NCBI GenBank assembly: GCA_020912385.1 | Contig: CP087209.1 | Location: 558,001-622,000 of the forward strand | DNA: 64,000 nt | From: Neofusicoccum parvum | Taxonomy: Eukaryota; Ascomycota; Dothideomycetes; Botryosphaeriales; Botryosphaeriaceae | Reading direction: 5' to 3' | Shown: piece by piece, positions 43,501 through 54,751 of the stretch | Layout: every line of letters begins with the position of its first letter | Position numbering within the stretch: position 1 is the first letter of the stretch | Notes under the pieces: model-generated | Databases searched by the model: none | What the model saw: the letters and a program-made list of their open reading frames with translations, nothing else | What the model was told of the DNA's origin: nothing | Program-made: the position numbers and the translations under genes

Positions 43501-43759
43501 CTCGAAACGCGTCGCCCTCATGCAGCTTGCATCGCACTGTGCCACCGTTGTGCAAACGCGTGAGCGGGTTGTCGGCGCGGCCATCGTGCTCCAAAGGGCT
43601 TGGAGGAGCGTCCTTGATGCGCGAATCGGGAAGCTCGTGCGCGACGTTACGACGTTCCAGGCGCTGGCAAGGGGTTGGGCTGTCCGGAGGGCAACTCTAG
43701 ACAGCAGGAAGAAGGGCGGAGCGGCGAGGAGAGTCGAGAGGGTGAGAGGCGGTTGGTGA
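40556..43759 (+). CDS. ASPM/Sha1-like calmodulin-binding spindle protein
   Basis: Single exon, 1067 residues. Fungal relatives of animal ASPM (often annotated as calmodulin-binding protein Sha1) are thought to act at spindle poles or in cytokinesis. Residues 1-420 are Pro/Lys/Arg-rich and disordered. A helical region around LGHLDYHLHCVQYPLQEYKYRVENL-type sequence begins the first calponin-homology domain (~650-780), and a second CH-like domain covers ~850-955. IQ-type calmodulin sites follow (VTLQRWYRIRLSRREV, IVLQRAWRSVLDARIG, FQALARGWAVRR). The array is much shorter than in animals. The ATG at 40556 (GCCGCCATGA) is the first in frame; upstream the frame opens at a TTG. Confidence 0.87.
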   Translation: MNCYPAPTPCPAPLAAGSLGAAACYAPIHPCAHDPHRDSTTNVDYTADFTQSLYHVKPRRRPAHPKKPPAWDPDTDIWVDEPAADPGRPMPPQPRPKPARQSALFTLPAQKMPMPMPQDDDALRPRRRRVSALLAEKGLRSTAHPAARHDEKAKKPELLKDPRRRTIYVPSDDTTIMTIHPGFPQPTRRPRSPDLGFDLVTLSEEDPDQPPPAIKQNRAPRKSLAAAPKRGPLRQSSRPLQGVSFVEDVVGKTLGKENIPPGVLLKDCKQLRPSAAVPSDSKPRTKPAAKPEPARKERLRPAAPTSSSAAKNAVTRKRTSSDSVGSPSKALRTARATAITRPPLLDAATKRQTRSSTSNPSSPFYISRSPPQALRRNRVEKPPSKLSVPRVPQKAQQQDKYPVLSEDLDKPQLYEDNWLSYQEVSITQLVNKLFDCVDLSSQDEGQEDGALRRKLLAVYQDPSVPLLHKRLQASLMYGALSIPKDLLAKALRLKDDVGLRRKYLNLFVNVYEPSVLRAAAEAIVGRECPVSSRLSSGSSASDCDQRQRRAEKKAIEGFLDTFFIRNEDAVRVKTGIGSISSIARGRDKGDDFGSEGWLWRRTTLRSLMLVLLLDMSKTKDVVNIPLFQVSSPYKSSDAVLQELASMLLPSLGDLSRPLGHLDYHLHCVQYPLQEYKYRVENLATDLRDGVLLTRLVELLLYPPTVLALQKDVTITMPTGDILTSCFSVGDAESWVLSQHLKFPCIGRAQKLYNLQIALSALGGVKGIAGQAVKDVTAEDIVDGHREKTLGLLWGLVGKWGLEALVDWKELENETQRYRSRYYDQQPDDYQDPDSEDESELAELQGLEKYTALLRGWARSIARLRGLRVANLTTSFSDGLAIEAIVDEYIACFPASSTAAALANAPTSSTGSLAAKLKSIGCSNAFISLFTNTSITTRPIPSKDFTITTLTFLASRLLPASRAHRAAVTLQRWYRIRLSRREVSKRVALMQLASHCATVVQTRERVVGAAIVLQRAWRSVLDARIGKLVRDVTTFQALARGWAVRRATLDSRKKGGAARRVERVRGGW

Positions 43760-44567
43760 AGCTCGCCTCGTTTCATTGCATCGGTTCTGTTTCTCTTCAA
43801 GCGCACATTGTTTCGAATCAAATTATCTCCAGATGGTCTTGGGATAGGCGGGCTGTGTGATGCGAGCACGGCGGGTTATAATGTTGGATATGGATTTGTT
43901 TTTCAATTTTCTATACCCTTTATATGTTCTTTGGTGGAGTTGTTCTTAAGGATATATAGCTTTTCCCTGACGACAACAGTAACGATTTACTTATGCTAGA
44001 ACATGTAGCGATCGGTGCTCTTGCTCTAATTGTTGGCTCTGCTGTCAGTGAGCCATAGTTTTGAAGTTGAAGCACTTGGAACTATTGGCAGATGAATACG
44101 CTACAACCCTATCGGGAGGAAGAACTCCGATACAACATGATGCAGCAAAGCAAAATTAGCTGTGGTTTCCGCTTTATGTATCAAGGCAGGTGGGTATCGA
44201 GGAAGTTGAATCACCAATACATGTCGGGGAGGACTCCTGACGTGGGAGTTCTCTTCATAGCTCTCGCGCTGAATCCAAGCCTGCTGATACATCTCAGGAC
44301 AAAATTGGTCGTATGGTAGCACAAAGGCACTCTCAGTACGTACGTAGTCGTCACCTTGTGCTACCAAGACTTACAGCTTGCACAATACAATCGAGAAGGC
44401 GCCTGCCCTATCTATGCTATTGTACTATGTGTTCTCTTTAACCCCCAACCCCCCTTCTCTTGAAAGAAATCGGTAGTCATCGTCGGAACAGCCAGAACAG
44501 AATAAGCCTATATTGAGCCACCCCAAGTCGATGACCAGCAAAGGCTCTCGTCTGTGCTGTCCTAAAA
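43760..44567. other. Intergenic region between convergent ASPM-like and AAA ATPase genes
   Basis: About 800 bp, AT-richer than elsewhere. A minus-strand frame at 44101-44367 looks somewhat protein-like but has no usable start codon. No RNA or repeat was recognised. Confidence 0.55.
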
Positions 44568-47148
44568 TCAGCCTCCGCGCTCTCCAAACTCCTTTGCCCA
44601 CTCCTCAAACTCTTTCAGGCCTTGCTTGCTCACACTTGGCCTGATGTTAGCCAAGCTTGCTTCAAAGTCTTCAAACTGCATAGGCCTGATCTCGTCCATA
44701 GTCATGTGAAGGAGCTTCTCTCCCAAGCTTCTTAGAGGTCCCATGGCGGCATCTTTTGCAAGAGCTGTGATGTCGGATCCAGAGAATCCTACGAGTAAAG
44801 GTGTTAATTGTAACCTCCGGAAACATATGCACGGTCATCCGTTCTTACCTTCAGTCAGCTCCACTAACACGTCCAGCTCTTCGTCAGTGACGCTATGTTT
44901 TTGATGGCTTAGAAGCGTCTGCAACTGTAACTTCCTGACGTGGTCCTCTGGGAGTGGAATGTACTGTCTTCTGACGAAACGTCTCCTTGCAGCTTCATCG
45001 ATCGCCCACGGTAGGTTGGTAGCCGCAAGCACGAGAACCCTGCTCGCGTCCCCCCTTTCCTTGTCCTTTTCATTCTGCTCCCTGCCTGCGGCCGCTTTTG
45101 CGAGATCAGACCATTGTATCAAAAACTCCGTTTTGATTCGCCGAGTTGCCTCATGTTCGCTTGAGCCAGATCGGGAGGAAAGAAGAGAATCAATCTCGTC
45201 GACGAAGATGATGGATGGGGCGAGAGCCTTGGCTAGCTGAAAGAGGGCGCGCACAAGCTTCTCCGACTCTCCAAGGTATTTGCTTGTCAAACTGCTTGCC
45301 GAAATGGCGAAAAAGGTGGATTTCGACTCTGTTGCCACAGCACGTGCGAGCATTGTCTTGCCTGTGCCAGGTGGCCCGAATAGAAGCATGCCTCGAGCTG
45401 GTTCGCGGAGACCCATGAAAAGATCTGGTCGCAGGAAGGGGTATACCACTGTCTCCTTGAGTGCCGACTTGGCAACTTCGAGTCCGGCAACATCGTCCCA
45501 ATGCACCTCGTCCCCATGGATAACGATCTCGTTGAAGATTTGCTTCGCAGCAGCTTCGTCGACTCCCTTCGGAAGACGCTTCATCACACGCTCCATGCGC
45601 TCTTTCCAAACCTTGTCTTCTGACGAGATTTCCGAGTCGGTATCATCCAGGTCTTCTGATGACGAGTCTGAGGTGGGCGTAGGTGGGAGATCCGCAGGAG
45701 CAGATGTCGACTTCTCCTTCAGCTGCCGTCGTCGAGGTCCCCGCTCTTGTTCCAATCCACTGCTCATACTGTCGTCACCGCTCGTTGGTGAGGCCATGTA
45801 TCCAGTCGACTCCTGGGAGGTCGTCTTCGAGAGAGCCTTCCGACGAACTGCACTAGAAGGACCTGCACGCTGAGGCTGCTTGGTCCCTGACGAATGCCTG
45901 TCTCGCAGCTCTGGGGCAGGCTCACGAAGCTTGGGCGCCGCCACCGACATGAGTTTCTTCGGGTTGATCGGGGCCGATGGATATTCACTTCTGTACGAAA
46001 GGAATCCAGGCAATTGTTTGGGGAAAGACTCTGGAGTTTTCTGTCTTGTGGGAAGCGGCTTGTGAAGATGCCTGTGAGGAGGCGGAGTAGGTGGTTTCCG
46101 AGGTTCCGCATTATCTACTGGCTGCGACAAGACTTTGGCAGCAGCTGCAGAACTATCATTCCCGGGTACAGCGACGTGTAAGGTCCTGAGTTTCCCTGGG
46201 TCGTCTTCGAAATTGTTGTCCATGGCCCCGTACTTGAAATAGAACGGACTTGTTGATCCCTCCGCACCACTGTCATTCGAGTACCAGGGTCCGTCGAAGG
46301 ACGGTCGAGCGCTACTTTCCTTGGACGTTGACAGAGCCTCTTTGCTGGTGTTCTCGGCAGTCAGCATTGGGCCTTTACTTGGACCCGAAGTGGAACCCCA
46401 TGCCTGGGTCGCGGCCTTGGCAGCCGCAGGGGGCCTTCCCTTCAATGCGGACGGACGCGACGACGATGACACCTTCCTGCCCTCCTTCGGCGTAGGCCTC
46501 AGGGTCTTCAGCATGCCTCCCTTCTTTTCCGGGCTTATGTTGCGCGTCGACTTCTTGAATGGCGGGATCGGCGACGGCTGGGTTGGCAGGCTGTGCGACC
46601 TCCCTCCATCACTGCTCCTGGTCTTGGGAAATGACGGACGTTTGGGCAGAGGCGGGCGGGCAAGATCGGGATAGCTGACGGGCGGCACAGTGCCATCGCC
46701 AAGCCAGCCAGCTCCGTCGGGGTGGATGTCAGGGCGCGGTGTTGGATCGCTAGGCGGCTTGGGGTCGTCGTCGTCTGCGGAGGCCTTCTCTTTCTTTGCG
46801 TCCTTGCGGCTTTGCTTCAGGGCCTCGAGGAGGTCGACGCGCTCCTTACATTGCAGCTCCAGCTCCCTCAGCGAGGCCTGCAGCGCCTTCTCCGTCTCGG
46901 TCTTGGGGGCCCAGTTGGCAGGGCGGCGGTACGCGTTGAAGTAGTAGATCTGGTCCAGGGCATTGCGCCACGATCGCAGCGCCTCGGCCTCGTTGGCCTG
47001 AAGAGCGAGATGGGGTCAGCCAGAGCGGTACAGGACAGCGGGGACAGCGAGGAAGCACCTGCGACTCGAAATAGACGGCGGTCGAGCACACCAGGTAGCA
47101 GTCGTCGTAGGTCTTCTGCATGGCCGCAGCGGGCTTTTGGCGCATCAT
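44568..47148 (-). CDS. Spastin/Sap1-like AAA ATPase with MIT-like N-terminus
   Basis: Three exons (47148-47059, 46997-44849, 44788-44568) give 819 residues. The C-terminal half is a meiotic-clade AAA ATPase: [12 protein letters not shown], Walker A GPPGTGKT (571-578), Walker B IIFVDEID (626-633), the [16 protein letters not shown] arginine-finger region, and the C-terminal helix [13 protein letters not shown]. The N-terminal ~95 residues ([56 protein letters not shown]) look like a three-helix MIT domain split by intron 1. Residues 95-480 are disordered. The nearest relatives are yeast Sap1, spastin and fidgetin; microtubule severing or ESCRT-linked remodelling is possible but not shown. The start could also be the ATG one codon on, at 47145. 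Confidence 0.9.
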
Positions 47149-48096
47149 GAGGGCGGGCGGGCAGGCGCGGCGGCGCTGCTGGAGGTCGGGGGTGTTGTGG
47201 TGCTGCGGTGCTGCGGTCGACGACTGACGTATTTGGGCTGTGGCTGGTGGGCGGGTGGCCGACAGCAGTGGCAGGCGCGCGGCGCTCTGCTAGCGGGCGG
47301 CTTCGTGCGCCAGTCGTTGCGGGCTTGCGGGCTGGCGGGCAGTGCCAGTGCTTGCAGCGACGCCCAAGGCTCGCTCACGAGACGTCGTTTCACGAAGCGC
47401 GCTGCCCGGCAAACGTCACAGCCTTTATCGATTGTCCCGCCGCCCAAGCCCGCTGCCGCCGCCAGACGCGGGCATTCGCGCCGCGCGGGGTGCCGGCGTC
47501 CTGCCTCGCGCGCCGCCAGCCTGCATTCCGTCGTCGCCGAGCAGCAGCCGGGCGGCGCGCGCACTGCGATCGATGCCAGACGGCAGATGGCAGGCACGCC
47601 GTCAGGCGTTGGCGGCCGCAGCGGAGAGGCAGAGGCACAGGCAGCGGCAGAGGCAGAGGCAGAGGCACAGGCACAGGCGCGGCACGGGACCCTTGCACGA
47701 GCGCGCACCGCCATCGGCCTGCGGCATTACTCGCATCCCTGCCGCCCATCGCTCGCTACGCCGCCGTCAAACGCTGCACCTTCGTGTCCGCCGCCCAACG
47801 CCGTGGCCGAGGCCGAACTCGCCTCCGCCACGCAAAAGGGCTCCACGCACGCCGCCGTCTTTTCAATCGTACATATGCTACAGATTTTGTGCCCCTGGAC
47901 CGCGGGGAAGAGCTCAAGAACGCCCAGATGAACACCCGGCCTTGCCTGACCCTCTCTATGCCCACCGAGAGGAAGAAAAAAGCTGCCGCCCGCCCTCTAG
48001 CAGCTCCCCGAGCAAAGTATACAAACAGACCTCCCGAACCATTCCCCCGAGAGACGTCTTCAAGCCCCAATGCCCTGCGCGCGCCGAACCCCCTAT
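47149..48096. other. Intergenic region upstream of the AAA ATPase
   Basis: 950 bp, very GC-rich, with many overlapping frames of no protein character. Contains a hexamer repeat (AGGCAG/AGGCAC) at 47627-47682. Confidence 0.6.
47627..47682. repeat. AGGCAG/AGGCAC hexamer array
   Basis: About nine 6-bp units with single-base variation, non-coding, about 480 bp upstream of the AAA ATPase start. Confidence 0.8.
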
Positions 48097-49415
48097 CTAC
48101 TCTCTGCTCTGTGCGATGAAGAATGCCTTCGCCATCTCGTATGCCGTCCTGTGAACCTGTCAGCATGCTACGTGGCCCAACAACGCGAGGCAGGGGCTCA
48201 CCAGCAGATGGCCGTGCTCGGCATCGTCGTCACTATCCTCGGCTTCAGGCCCTTGAAGAAGCCGCCCAAGCCCTCGCGCTGCTTGATGATGGTTGCCGCG
48301 TGCCAAAGGCCCCTGACGTTCCGGAGTTCGGGGTCGGTCGCCGAGCCTCGGGTCTGCAGCAGCGTCTTGATCACGTCCAGAGGCGTCGTGACACCAGCCG
48401 CCAGACCGCCTGCCAGGCCTCCGGCGGTGCAGTGTGTGTACGGGTCCCATCGGCCCGTCGGGTTCATCGTCTTCGACAGCGACTCGTACGCGACAAACTG
48501 CAGCGCCGTGAAGGGAACGGTCATGCACAGCGTGGTTGGGTAGGAGACGTAGAAGGCGCCAACGCCCTCATGCCGAAGCACCGATTTCGCACAGTGCGAT
48601 AGCGACTTGTACGTCGAGCCGTGGAGCTGCATGCGCTGCTTGATGACTGCGGCCGTGAGCATGACCTCGCGCTACCTGGACTGTCTCGGTGGCCTTACCA
48701 TCGAACGGGTTCATCAGAGCATCGCTGGCAATTGTCGCAGATGCGCCGCTGAGAGCTGGGTTAAGTCGGTCAGCAAGCTTGGCGTGTTCCGGGGCTGCGA
48801 TCTCGGCATACCAGCAGCGAAAGGGTGGTGCTCATGTTTTCCACCCTCGTTTCCGCCCGCCGCGTGCTTGACGGCCTCGTAAGTTGCGAAGTACACGGCG
48901 TGTGCGGGTCCTGCAAATTGTTAGCCGTCCGCCGCCGATGCAGCCGGGCGTGCTGCCACCCACCTGCCCCCATAACCACGCTCGAGACGCCCCGCCACAG
49001 CGCCCGAAAGCCCTCCAATCTTGTTATGGTGATCATTGCGTTCGAAATGCCCGTGTAGACGGCTGCCGGCGAAGGGTTGGCCACTTGCATGCGAGTCTGT
49101 GGGGCCACCGCGGTCAGCAGCCAGCTGCGGACAGCGCAGAGAGCTTCAACGCACCTTCAGCAGGTCGATGGGATACATCACCGAGTGTTCCTATTTCAAT
49201 TCAGCGTGTGCGTGCTCCGACATGGTTGCGTGGCGGCATACGGCGATGCCGGCGAACGCGCCCGCGAGCATGTTCGCCGTGAGAGAGTAATTGGGCGGCA
49301 ACGATTCATAGCTGGGCGCTGTCAGTACAGGGCTTGCTGGAAAACACGCAGCACACCAGGCGTACTCGAATTCAACTTCTTCTACAGGAGCGGGTACTCT
49401 GTCGTGAGCGGCCAT
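48097..49415 (-). CDS. MRS4: Mitoferrin, mitochondrial iron carrier (Mrs3/Mrs4)
   Basis: Eight exons (49415-49357, 49311-49242, 49190-49155, 49096-48964, 48910-48812, 48755-48699, 48646-48202, 48148-48097) join to 316 residues. It imports Fe(II) across the inner membrane for Fe-S cluster and haem synthesis. The three carrier signatures are present: YPIDLLKTRMQ (~49), NPFDVIKQRMQ and TPLDVIKTLLQTRG. ESLPPNYSLTANMLAGAFAGIAEHS and GAGPAHAVYFATYE are typical of mitoferrins; the Met-rich ALMNPFD is the conserved iron-contact region of helix 4. Intron 1 is only 45 nt, a multiple of three without a stop, with a perfect TACTGAC branch site. The ATG at 49415 gives the short acidic N-terminus usual in fungi. 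Confidence 0.93.
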
Positions 49416-50937
49416 ATAAGCCACCACGCCCGGCGTCCGTTCGGTAGCTATGGTTGCGGTGGTTCCGGGAATCGGCGGGGACGATGGACGGCTGCGAGTG
49501 GAGGCAGTGGGCGACAGAGCAGATCGGAGCAGCGCAGGCACTGCTCGGGCGGAGTGTTTGGACGGGAGTGATGTTGGCAGCGTCACTGCGGAGGGCACTT
49601 TTGTTTAAGCTGGGCGCTGCCGGAGAGAAAGCGAAAGCTATCCTCGGCGCTAGCCTCGTCTAATGACATCCTTGATTCCAGACCCCCCGGCCTCACAAAT
49701 CACTTCCCACGACGGCGCGGCTGCCGTCAAGCAGCTTCATCTCGTTGTGCGCCAGCATTGATCGCGGTGTGCGTTGCGTCGGAGATGCGAGCTGGCGCGA
49801 CCACGAAGCTCCGCGACCCGCGGAGATAGCAGCAGCGTCCTCGCCGCCGTCGCTGGACATCCCCGCCAGAAAGCTTTTCCTTGTCCGCCTCCCGCCCTCA
49901 CCGTTCCTACGCCCCGCACAGCGACGTCCACGCTGCTCGTCGTGCAGCCTCCATCCCGCCGAATTTGCACTCCCGGAGCTCGAGCATCGCTACGCGGTTG
50001 CTAAGAGCTCCCACACCCTAGTAGAGCCGTCAGTCCCCTTGTAGCCTGCGGGTCGCCCCTTAACGCCGTGAAAATACTCTCGTCCTCTGGCATTGTCCCA
50101 CAAGGATGTTTCAGCTCATATCTGCGGTGAACAAATACGATCAGTAGAATAGCTCATATTACGAAACAGCCTCGATTGCTACCAAGCAAGGAATGGCTTG
50201 TAGAAACATCATTTCCGGGATGATCGCATCCAGTGCGTAGGCACTAAGAGAGGCGATACAGAAAGGTCTTTGCTTACGGTCACAAATTGTAGAGATGGTC
50301 TTCTCGCCGTTGCTTGAGGTCTTGAGCTGGGAAGCACGTACCCAGACTGCCGTAGCATCGAATCTAGAGATAGACTGCTTAGCTCCGCGAATCGTCTTGG
50401 GTCAACGCGGCCTCGTAAGCCATATGCCATTCCCGGGTCCGCTGCATAGCCAAATGCATTCAGTTCTAAGAGAAGCAAAGTATTGCTGCCTGAAAACATC
50501 CTCCGTAGAATCGTTCCTCGTCTGTCGTGGTATGCCTCCAACCCCCAAGAACCTCTCGGCAGGCAAGTGAGGGTGTCAACGCAGCTAGAAACAACAGGCA
50601 ATCAGGGAACATTAGCGAATATCGACTTCCTCGGTTGAATGTAGGATTCTGAATTTTTCTTAGTATAAGCAGACCACATAATGGACCGATGTGTGCAACA
50701 CCCTTTCGTGCTGCCCAAGGCGACTTCACCGTGTAGTTGGGTCACAGCCGTCTTTTGTGTGAGCAGCTGTGGAAATCAGGATTTCCGCGTTACCTAGCTA
50801 CTGTCGACTCACCATCAGCTCGATCACCGCAGGCATCGCGCGAGAAGGGAAAGCCGCGACGCAAGTCGTGAAAGGTGATTCTGGAGGCCTGACGCAACTT
50901 AATACATGCTGCGACCCTAACTGCAGGCGAGGTTGCT
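49416..50937. other. Intergenic region upstream of mitoferrin
   Basis: 1.5 kb between the mitoferrin start and the AsnRS stop, both on the minus strand. A 130-codon minus-strand frame with an ATG (50601-50209) is present, but I recognise nothing in it. No RNA or repeat was seen. Confidence 0.55.
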
Positions 50938-52633
50938 TCAGCAGTCGCAACGCTGGTACCATCTGGGAAATCCGACAACATCCCGGATATTCGAGACACC
51001 AGACAAGTATAGCAGCAGTCTGTCGAAACCGATGCCAAATCCGCCGTGGGGAACACTGCCAAACCTGCGCAGATCCGTATACCATTGTAGATCACCAGAG
51101 CTCCTGGATTCCGAGGTCGGGTTGGCGTTTGCTTCCTGCATGCTTCCAGAGCCTGATGTTGTTGATTCGTGGTGGCCTGGCCTTTGCAGACCGTGAGCTT
51201 CCATAGCAGCCAGGAGCTCGGGCAGACGGTGCTCACGCATCGACCCGCCGACCAGTTCGCATATCTCCGGTACCAGGAGATCGAAACAAGAAACTGTGTC
51301 TTCCCCAGGCGCCTGGGTTGAGGGAGCCATGTAGAACGGTTTCACCGCGCGGGGATAGTCGGTGACGAAAACTGGACCACCTTGCCCAACATTTTCGGCC
51401 AGATACCTTTCGTGCTCGGCCTGCAGCCCGGATTCGAACGAGGCCTCGAACTCAAAGCTCGCAACGCCTTGAGCTTGAGCATCCTGGAGTTTTGATATTG
51501 CCTCTGCATAAGTTATCCGGGGCCACGGTCCCTTGCACAAGGCCTCCCACCTCTGTGATAGGGCCTGTGACGTGATGCCGGGAGCCTCATCATCCCTCGT
51601 CCATTCGGCGGATCTAGCCAGCAGGAGTTCTTTGCCGACGGCGGAATTTGTCAGGTCCGTGGCGATTTCTCGCAACATGTTCTCCACAAGATCCATGACG
51701 TCGTCAAGCTTCTCAACAAAGCAGACTTCGGCTTCAAGCATGTAGAACTCGCTCAAATGACGAGGCGTGTCGCTCTTCTCTGCTCGAAACGTGGGTGAGA
51801 GCGTCCAGACCTTGCTGACAGAGTGGGCCAGCGCCTCTAGATGCAGCTGGGAGGACACTGTAAGATACTTGGGAGAGCGGAAGAAATGCTCGGCGGACTT
51901 GGGGCTGTGCTGCGGCGGGCCAGAAGGGAGCACTTCAGGCTGCGGGGAGACTGAGAAGACCTCGCCGGCGCCTTCGCAGTCCGAAGAGGTGATGATTGGC
52001 GGATGGGTCTGGACAAAGTCTTCCTTGGCAAAGAAGCTGGTGACGTGGGCAATGACCCGGGAGCGGAGACGCAGCAGCAAGGAATTAAAGGGGGTCCGTG
52101 TACGCAGATGGGGCATGGTTCTCAGAAACTCCGGGCTGTGGTACTTCTTCTGCAAAGGATAGGCCTGCAGTGACCAACATCAGCAGGCGGGCAGGCACGG
52201 CGGCTTCTGGTACTCACAGCCGAGTCGTTCTGGCCCAGGACGCGGATGCTCTGGGCATGCAGCTCGTGGGACTGCTGCTTGCCCGCGGGAGATTCGTGCC
52301 ATTCGCCGTGGATCGAGACGGCCACGCCGGTAGAGAGACTGGACAGTCAGCTGACTGTCGGCAGGGCACGCACTCGCAGCGCTCACCCACTCACCCTGCG
52401 GCCTGCTCCGGGCTCATGACGACCTGCAACGGGGCCAGCGACGAGCCGTCGCCCACGGCAGCAAAAGCAACGCGCTTCTGCTTACGGACGGAGCGCACCC
52501 AGCCATCGACGCGGACGCGCTCGCCCTGGCGCGGGCGCTGCAGCAGGCGGGCGACGGACGAGGCGAGTCGCACAGTGTGAGATGGCACTGCGGGCAGCGG
52601 GCACAGCGGGCGCAGCAGGCGGGCTGGCACCAT
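50938..52633 (-). CDS. SLM5: Asparaginyl-tRNA synthetase, mitochondrial
   Basis: Three exons (52633-52395, 52338-52218, 52164-50938) give 528 residues. It is a class IIb synthetase. The N-terminus [19 protein letters not shown] is Arg-rich without acids, like a mitochondrial presequence. It is followed by an OB-fold anticodon domain ([23 protein letters not shown]). Motif 2 is [25 protein letters not shown], and motif 3 is [27 protein letters not shown] is the AsnRS-type signature around the active site. The start at 52633 was preferred because the presequence follows directly, although the frame continues open upstream. It is divergent from the PARG-like gene. Confidence 0.92.
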
Positions 52634-53793
52634 GGCTGAGGTAGCGAGGGGCTCGGGGCGGCGGGCGACAGGCAGAGCTGGCGGGGGCTGGAGCTGGAGC
52701 GGTGCTGTTCCTGCAGGCTGCGCTTGCTGGACGCGTCGCGGCGGCGACACACGACACACGCCTGGCCGCCGAGCGCGGCCGAAACACGGCGACGGCGCAG
52801 GGGTCCTCGAGAGCCCACAAGCCTGCCACATGAGCCCGCCCAAAACAACGTGTTCGTTCCTGCGTGCGACGTCGCCTCTCTGCTGTCGCCGTGTTTCGTG
52901 TTTCGCTGCGTCGCACAGCTACAGCCATGTGCAGACGACCGCGCTCCACGCCGCGCCCTCTGCCACGGCCAGCGGGCAGCAGCCAGCGGGCAGCAGCGGC
53001 AGCGGCAGCGACTCGGGGCGCGCTGAGCCGGGCCGGACAGCGTGCCGACAGCAGGGCTGAGGGCAGCCGGCCAGGGCCCGCCCGTCCGCGAGCCCGGCAA
53101 CCAGCGCCTCATGCTCGCCAGGCACCCCGCCGGCAGCTGTGGCAGCGCCTCGCACGGCAGTCGGCCGTGGACGTGTCGCTGCCGGCTGCATGATCGGTCC
53201 TGCAAAGGTCCTCGTGTATCTCCTGCCTGCTAATTAGCCCCCAGGCCGCCCTCCCGCGCGGCGAGTACCACCGCCTGGCTCAGATCTATGATCGCTGCTG
53301 CCGGGGGCCCAGGATCGTCTGTTCCCTCTTCTGGGCCCCTGGTCTGCACGCCGCAAGTTCATTGACACACGTCGACTGCAGTCCGCGGCGCCGCCGTTGT
53401 TTGCCGCCCTGCCATATCCCCCCCGCGGTGGGACCTCTGCTTGCGTGCAGCCACGCCATCGCGCCCAGGAAAGCTTCGCTGATGGCCGTCGTGCAGCCAC
53501 TGGGACACAGGTACAGTATCAAGATCAGGCTGTCAGCCGCACAAGCATCCGACGCATTATTTCATCGTGAGTCGGACGGCGCGCGTTGTCTTCCCATTCG
53601 CTGCTTCCCTGCTGCTATACCACCTTGCTGGTGTTGGCTTGCCATGATTCCAGATCTGCTCCTTGCCTTCTGCTTCCTGCGGAACCATCCGCCGAGTCAT
53701 ATAGCTACCTCTCGAGAGACCTCCATGTTTGTCTCCCTCACTCCTCTCATCCTCCGTCGCCGAGACCCCGCTCTAGTAAACTTTGATTTCACA
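52634..53793. promoter_or_regulatory. Divergent promoter region, AsnRS / PARG-like gene
   Basis: 1.16 kb between two start codons facing away. The left half is GC-rich with a perfect 14-bp tandem duplication at 52968-52995; the right half is more balanced, with CT-rich stretches before the ATG. Frames here have no family features. Confidence 0.55.
52968..53010. repeat. 14-bp tandem duplication plus CGGCAG units
   Basis: GCCAGCGGGCAGCA occurs twice back to back (52968-52981, 52982-52995), then runs into GCGGCAGCGGCAGCG. Confidence 0.85.
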
Positions 53794-54751
53794 ATGCCTC
53801 AAGCAAAGCCCAAGCCTTCAGAAATCGCCGCCGAGGCCAAAAAGACCTACATTCCCTACATCGAGAAACGCATGCCCGAGTACCCGGCACGGTCCATCCT
53901 CGTCTCAGACAGCGCGGAGATTCCCATCCGAACAGATGGGAAGGCAAAGCAAAGACTCCGCGTTGCCGTCATCGACGGTGATCCAGTAGACGTGGCCCTC
54001 GACTGGTACCAGTACGGCCGCCAAAACGGCACCATACCCTCGTCGGCGCAGCGAGTACCCGTCGTCAACATGGCCAACGAAAAGCGGGCCGGAGGTGACT
54101 GGGAGTCTGGCTTGCTCGCCCCCGAGGAGTGCTTCGCCCGGAGAAGTAACCTTGTCCACACGCTTGTGACCCCTTGGTCGGGCTATTCGACCGCTGCTCA
54201 CGGCCACTATCCCATACCCCAAAGAGGCGGCATATACTCCCCCTCGGTTGGTAAGTGACATGGCTACCAAGACGTCCGCGTGCACGCAAACTGCAGGGTT
54301 GCCGACTGACGCGTTGGCAGTTGTGTACCGAGACGGCCCAGAGTCGTATCAGCTCTGGAGAGAGTTCAGGGCCCTGCCTGTCATCTCGGTTGCCCCTGTG
54401 CGGCGCCCGAAGCTTGACGAGACGGGGACGCAATACTCGTTCGAGCAGGAGAGAGAGCTCATGCTGGACAAGATGCGTGCCGTCCTGCGCATCGCTGCCG
54501 CATGGGGCCACAAAGACATCTGCTTAGGAGCATTTGGCGTTGGGCCAATTTTCCGCAACCCTGCTGCGGAGGTGGCAAGAATGTGGAAAAGCCTCCTCTT
54601 CCAAGAAAAAGAGTTCCAGGGCGCCTTCGTCAACGTCGTCTTCGCCATCGAGACAGGTCAGCCCGGCAATGCCAAGGGGGGTGCCTCGGAACACGATATC
54701 TTCAGGCGCGAGTTCGACCCGTCGAACGTCTTCAGGACGGCGTATCGGTAG
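53794..54751 (+). CDS. Microbial-type PARG-like protein (TIGR02452 family)
   Basis: Two exons (53794-54250, 54321-54751) give 295 residues. The family is related to poly(ADP-ribose) glycohydrolase and the macrodomain fold, and may remove ADP-ribose from proteins. The usual order is present: VPVVNMANEKRAGGDWESG (the glycine-rich loop at 98-106) followed by LAPEECFARRSNL (109-120), where the catalytic Glu pair of PARG-type enzymes lies. Further on are ISVAPVRRP, AWGHKDICLGAFGVGPIFRNP and FVNVVFAIE, matching the C-terminal half of the family. The loop reads AGGD where many bacterial members have GGG, so activity is not assured. The ATG follows a CT-rich leader. Confidence 0.85.

Noticed and set aside
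44101..44367. Minus-strand frame with protein-like stretch PYDQFCPEMYQQAWIQ
   Set aside because: It has no usable ATG, and I could not find an upstream exon that joins it. It could be a relic.
50209..50601. 130-codon minus-strand frame with an ATG
   Set aside because: No family resemblance and no supporting signals; left as a possible but unsupported gene.
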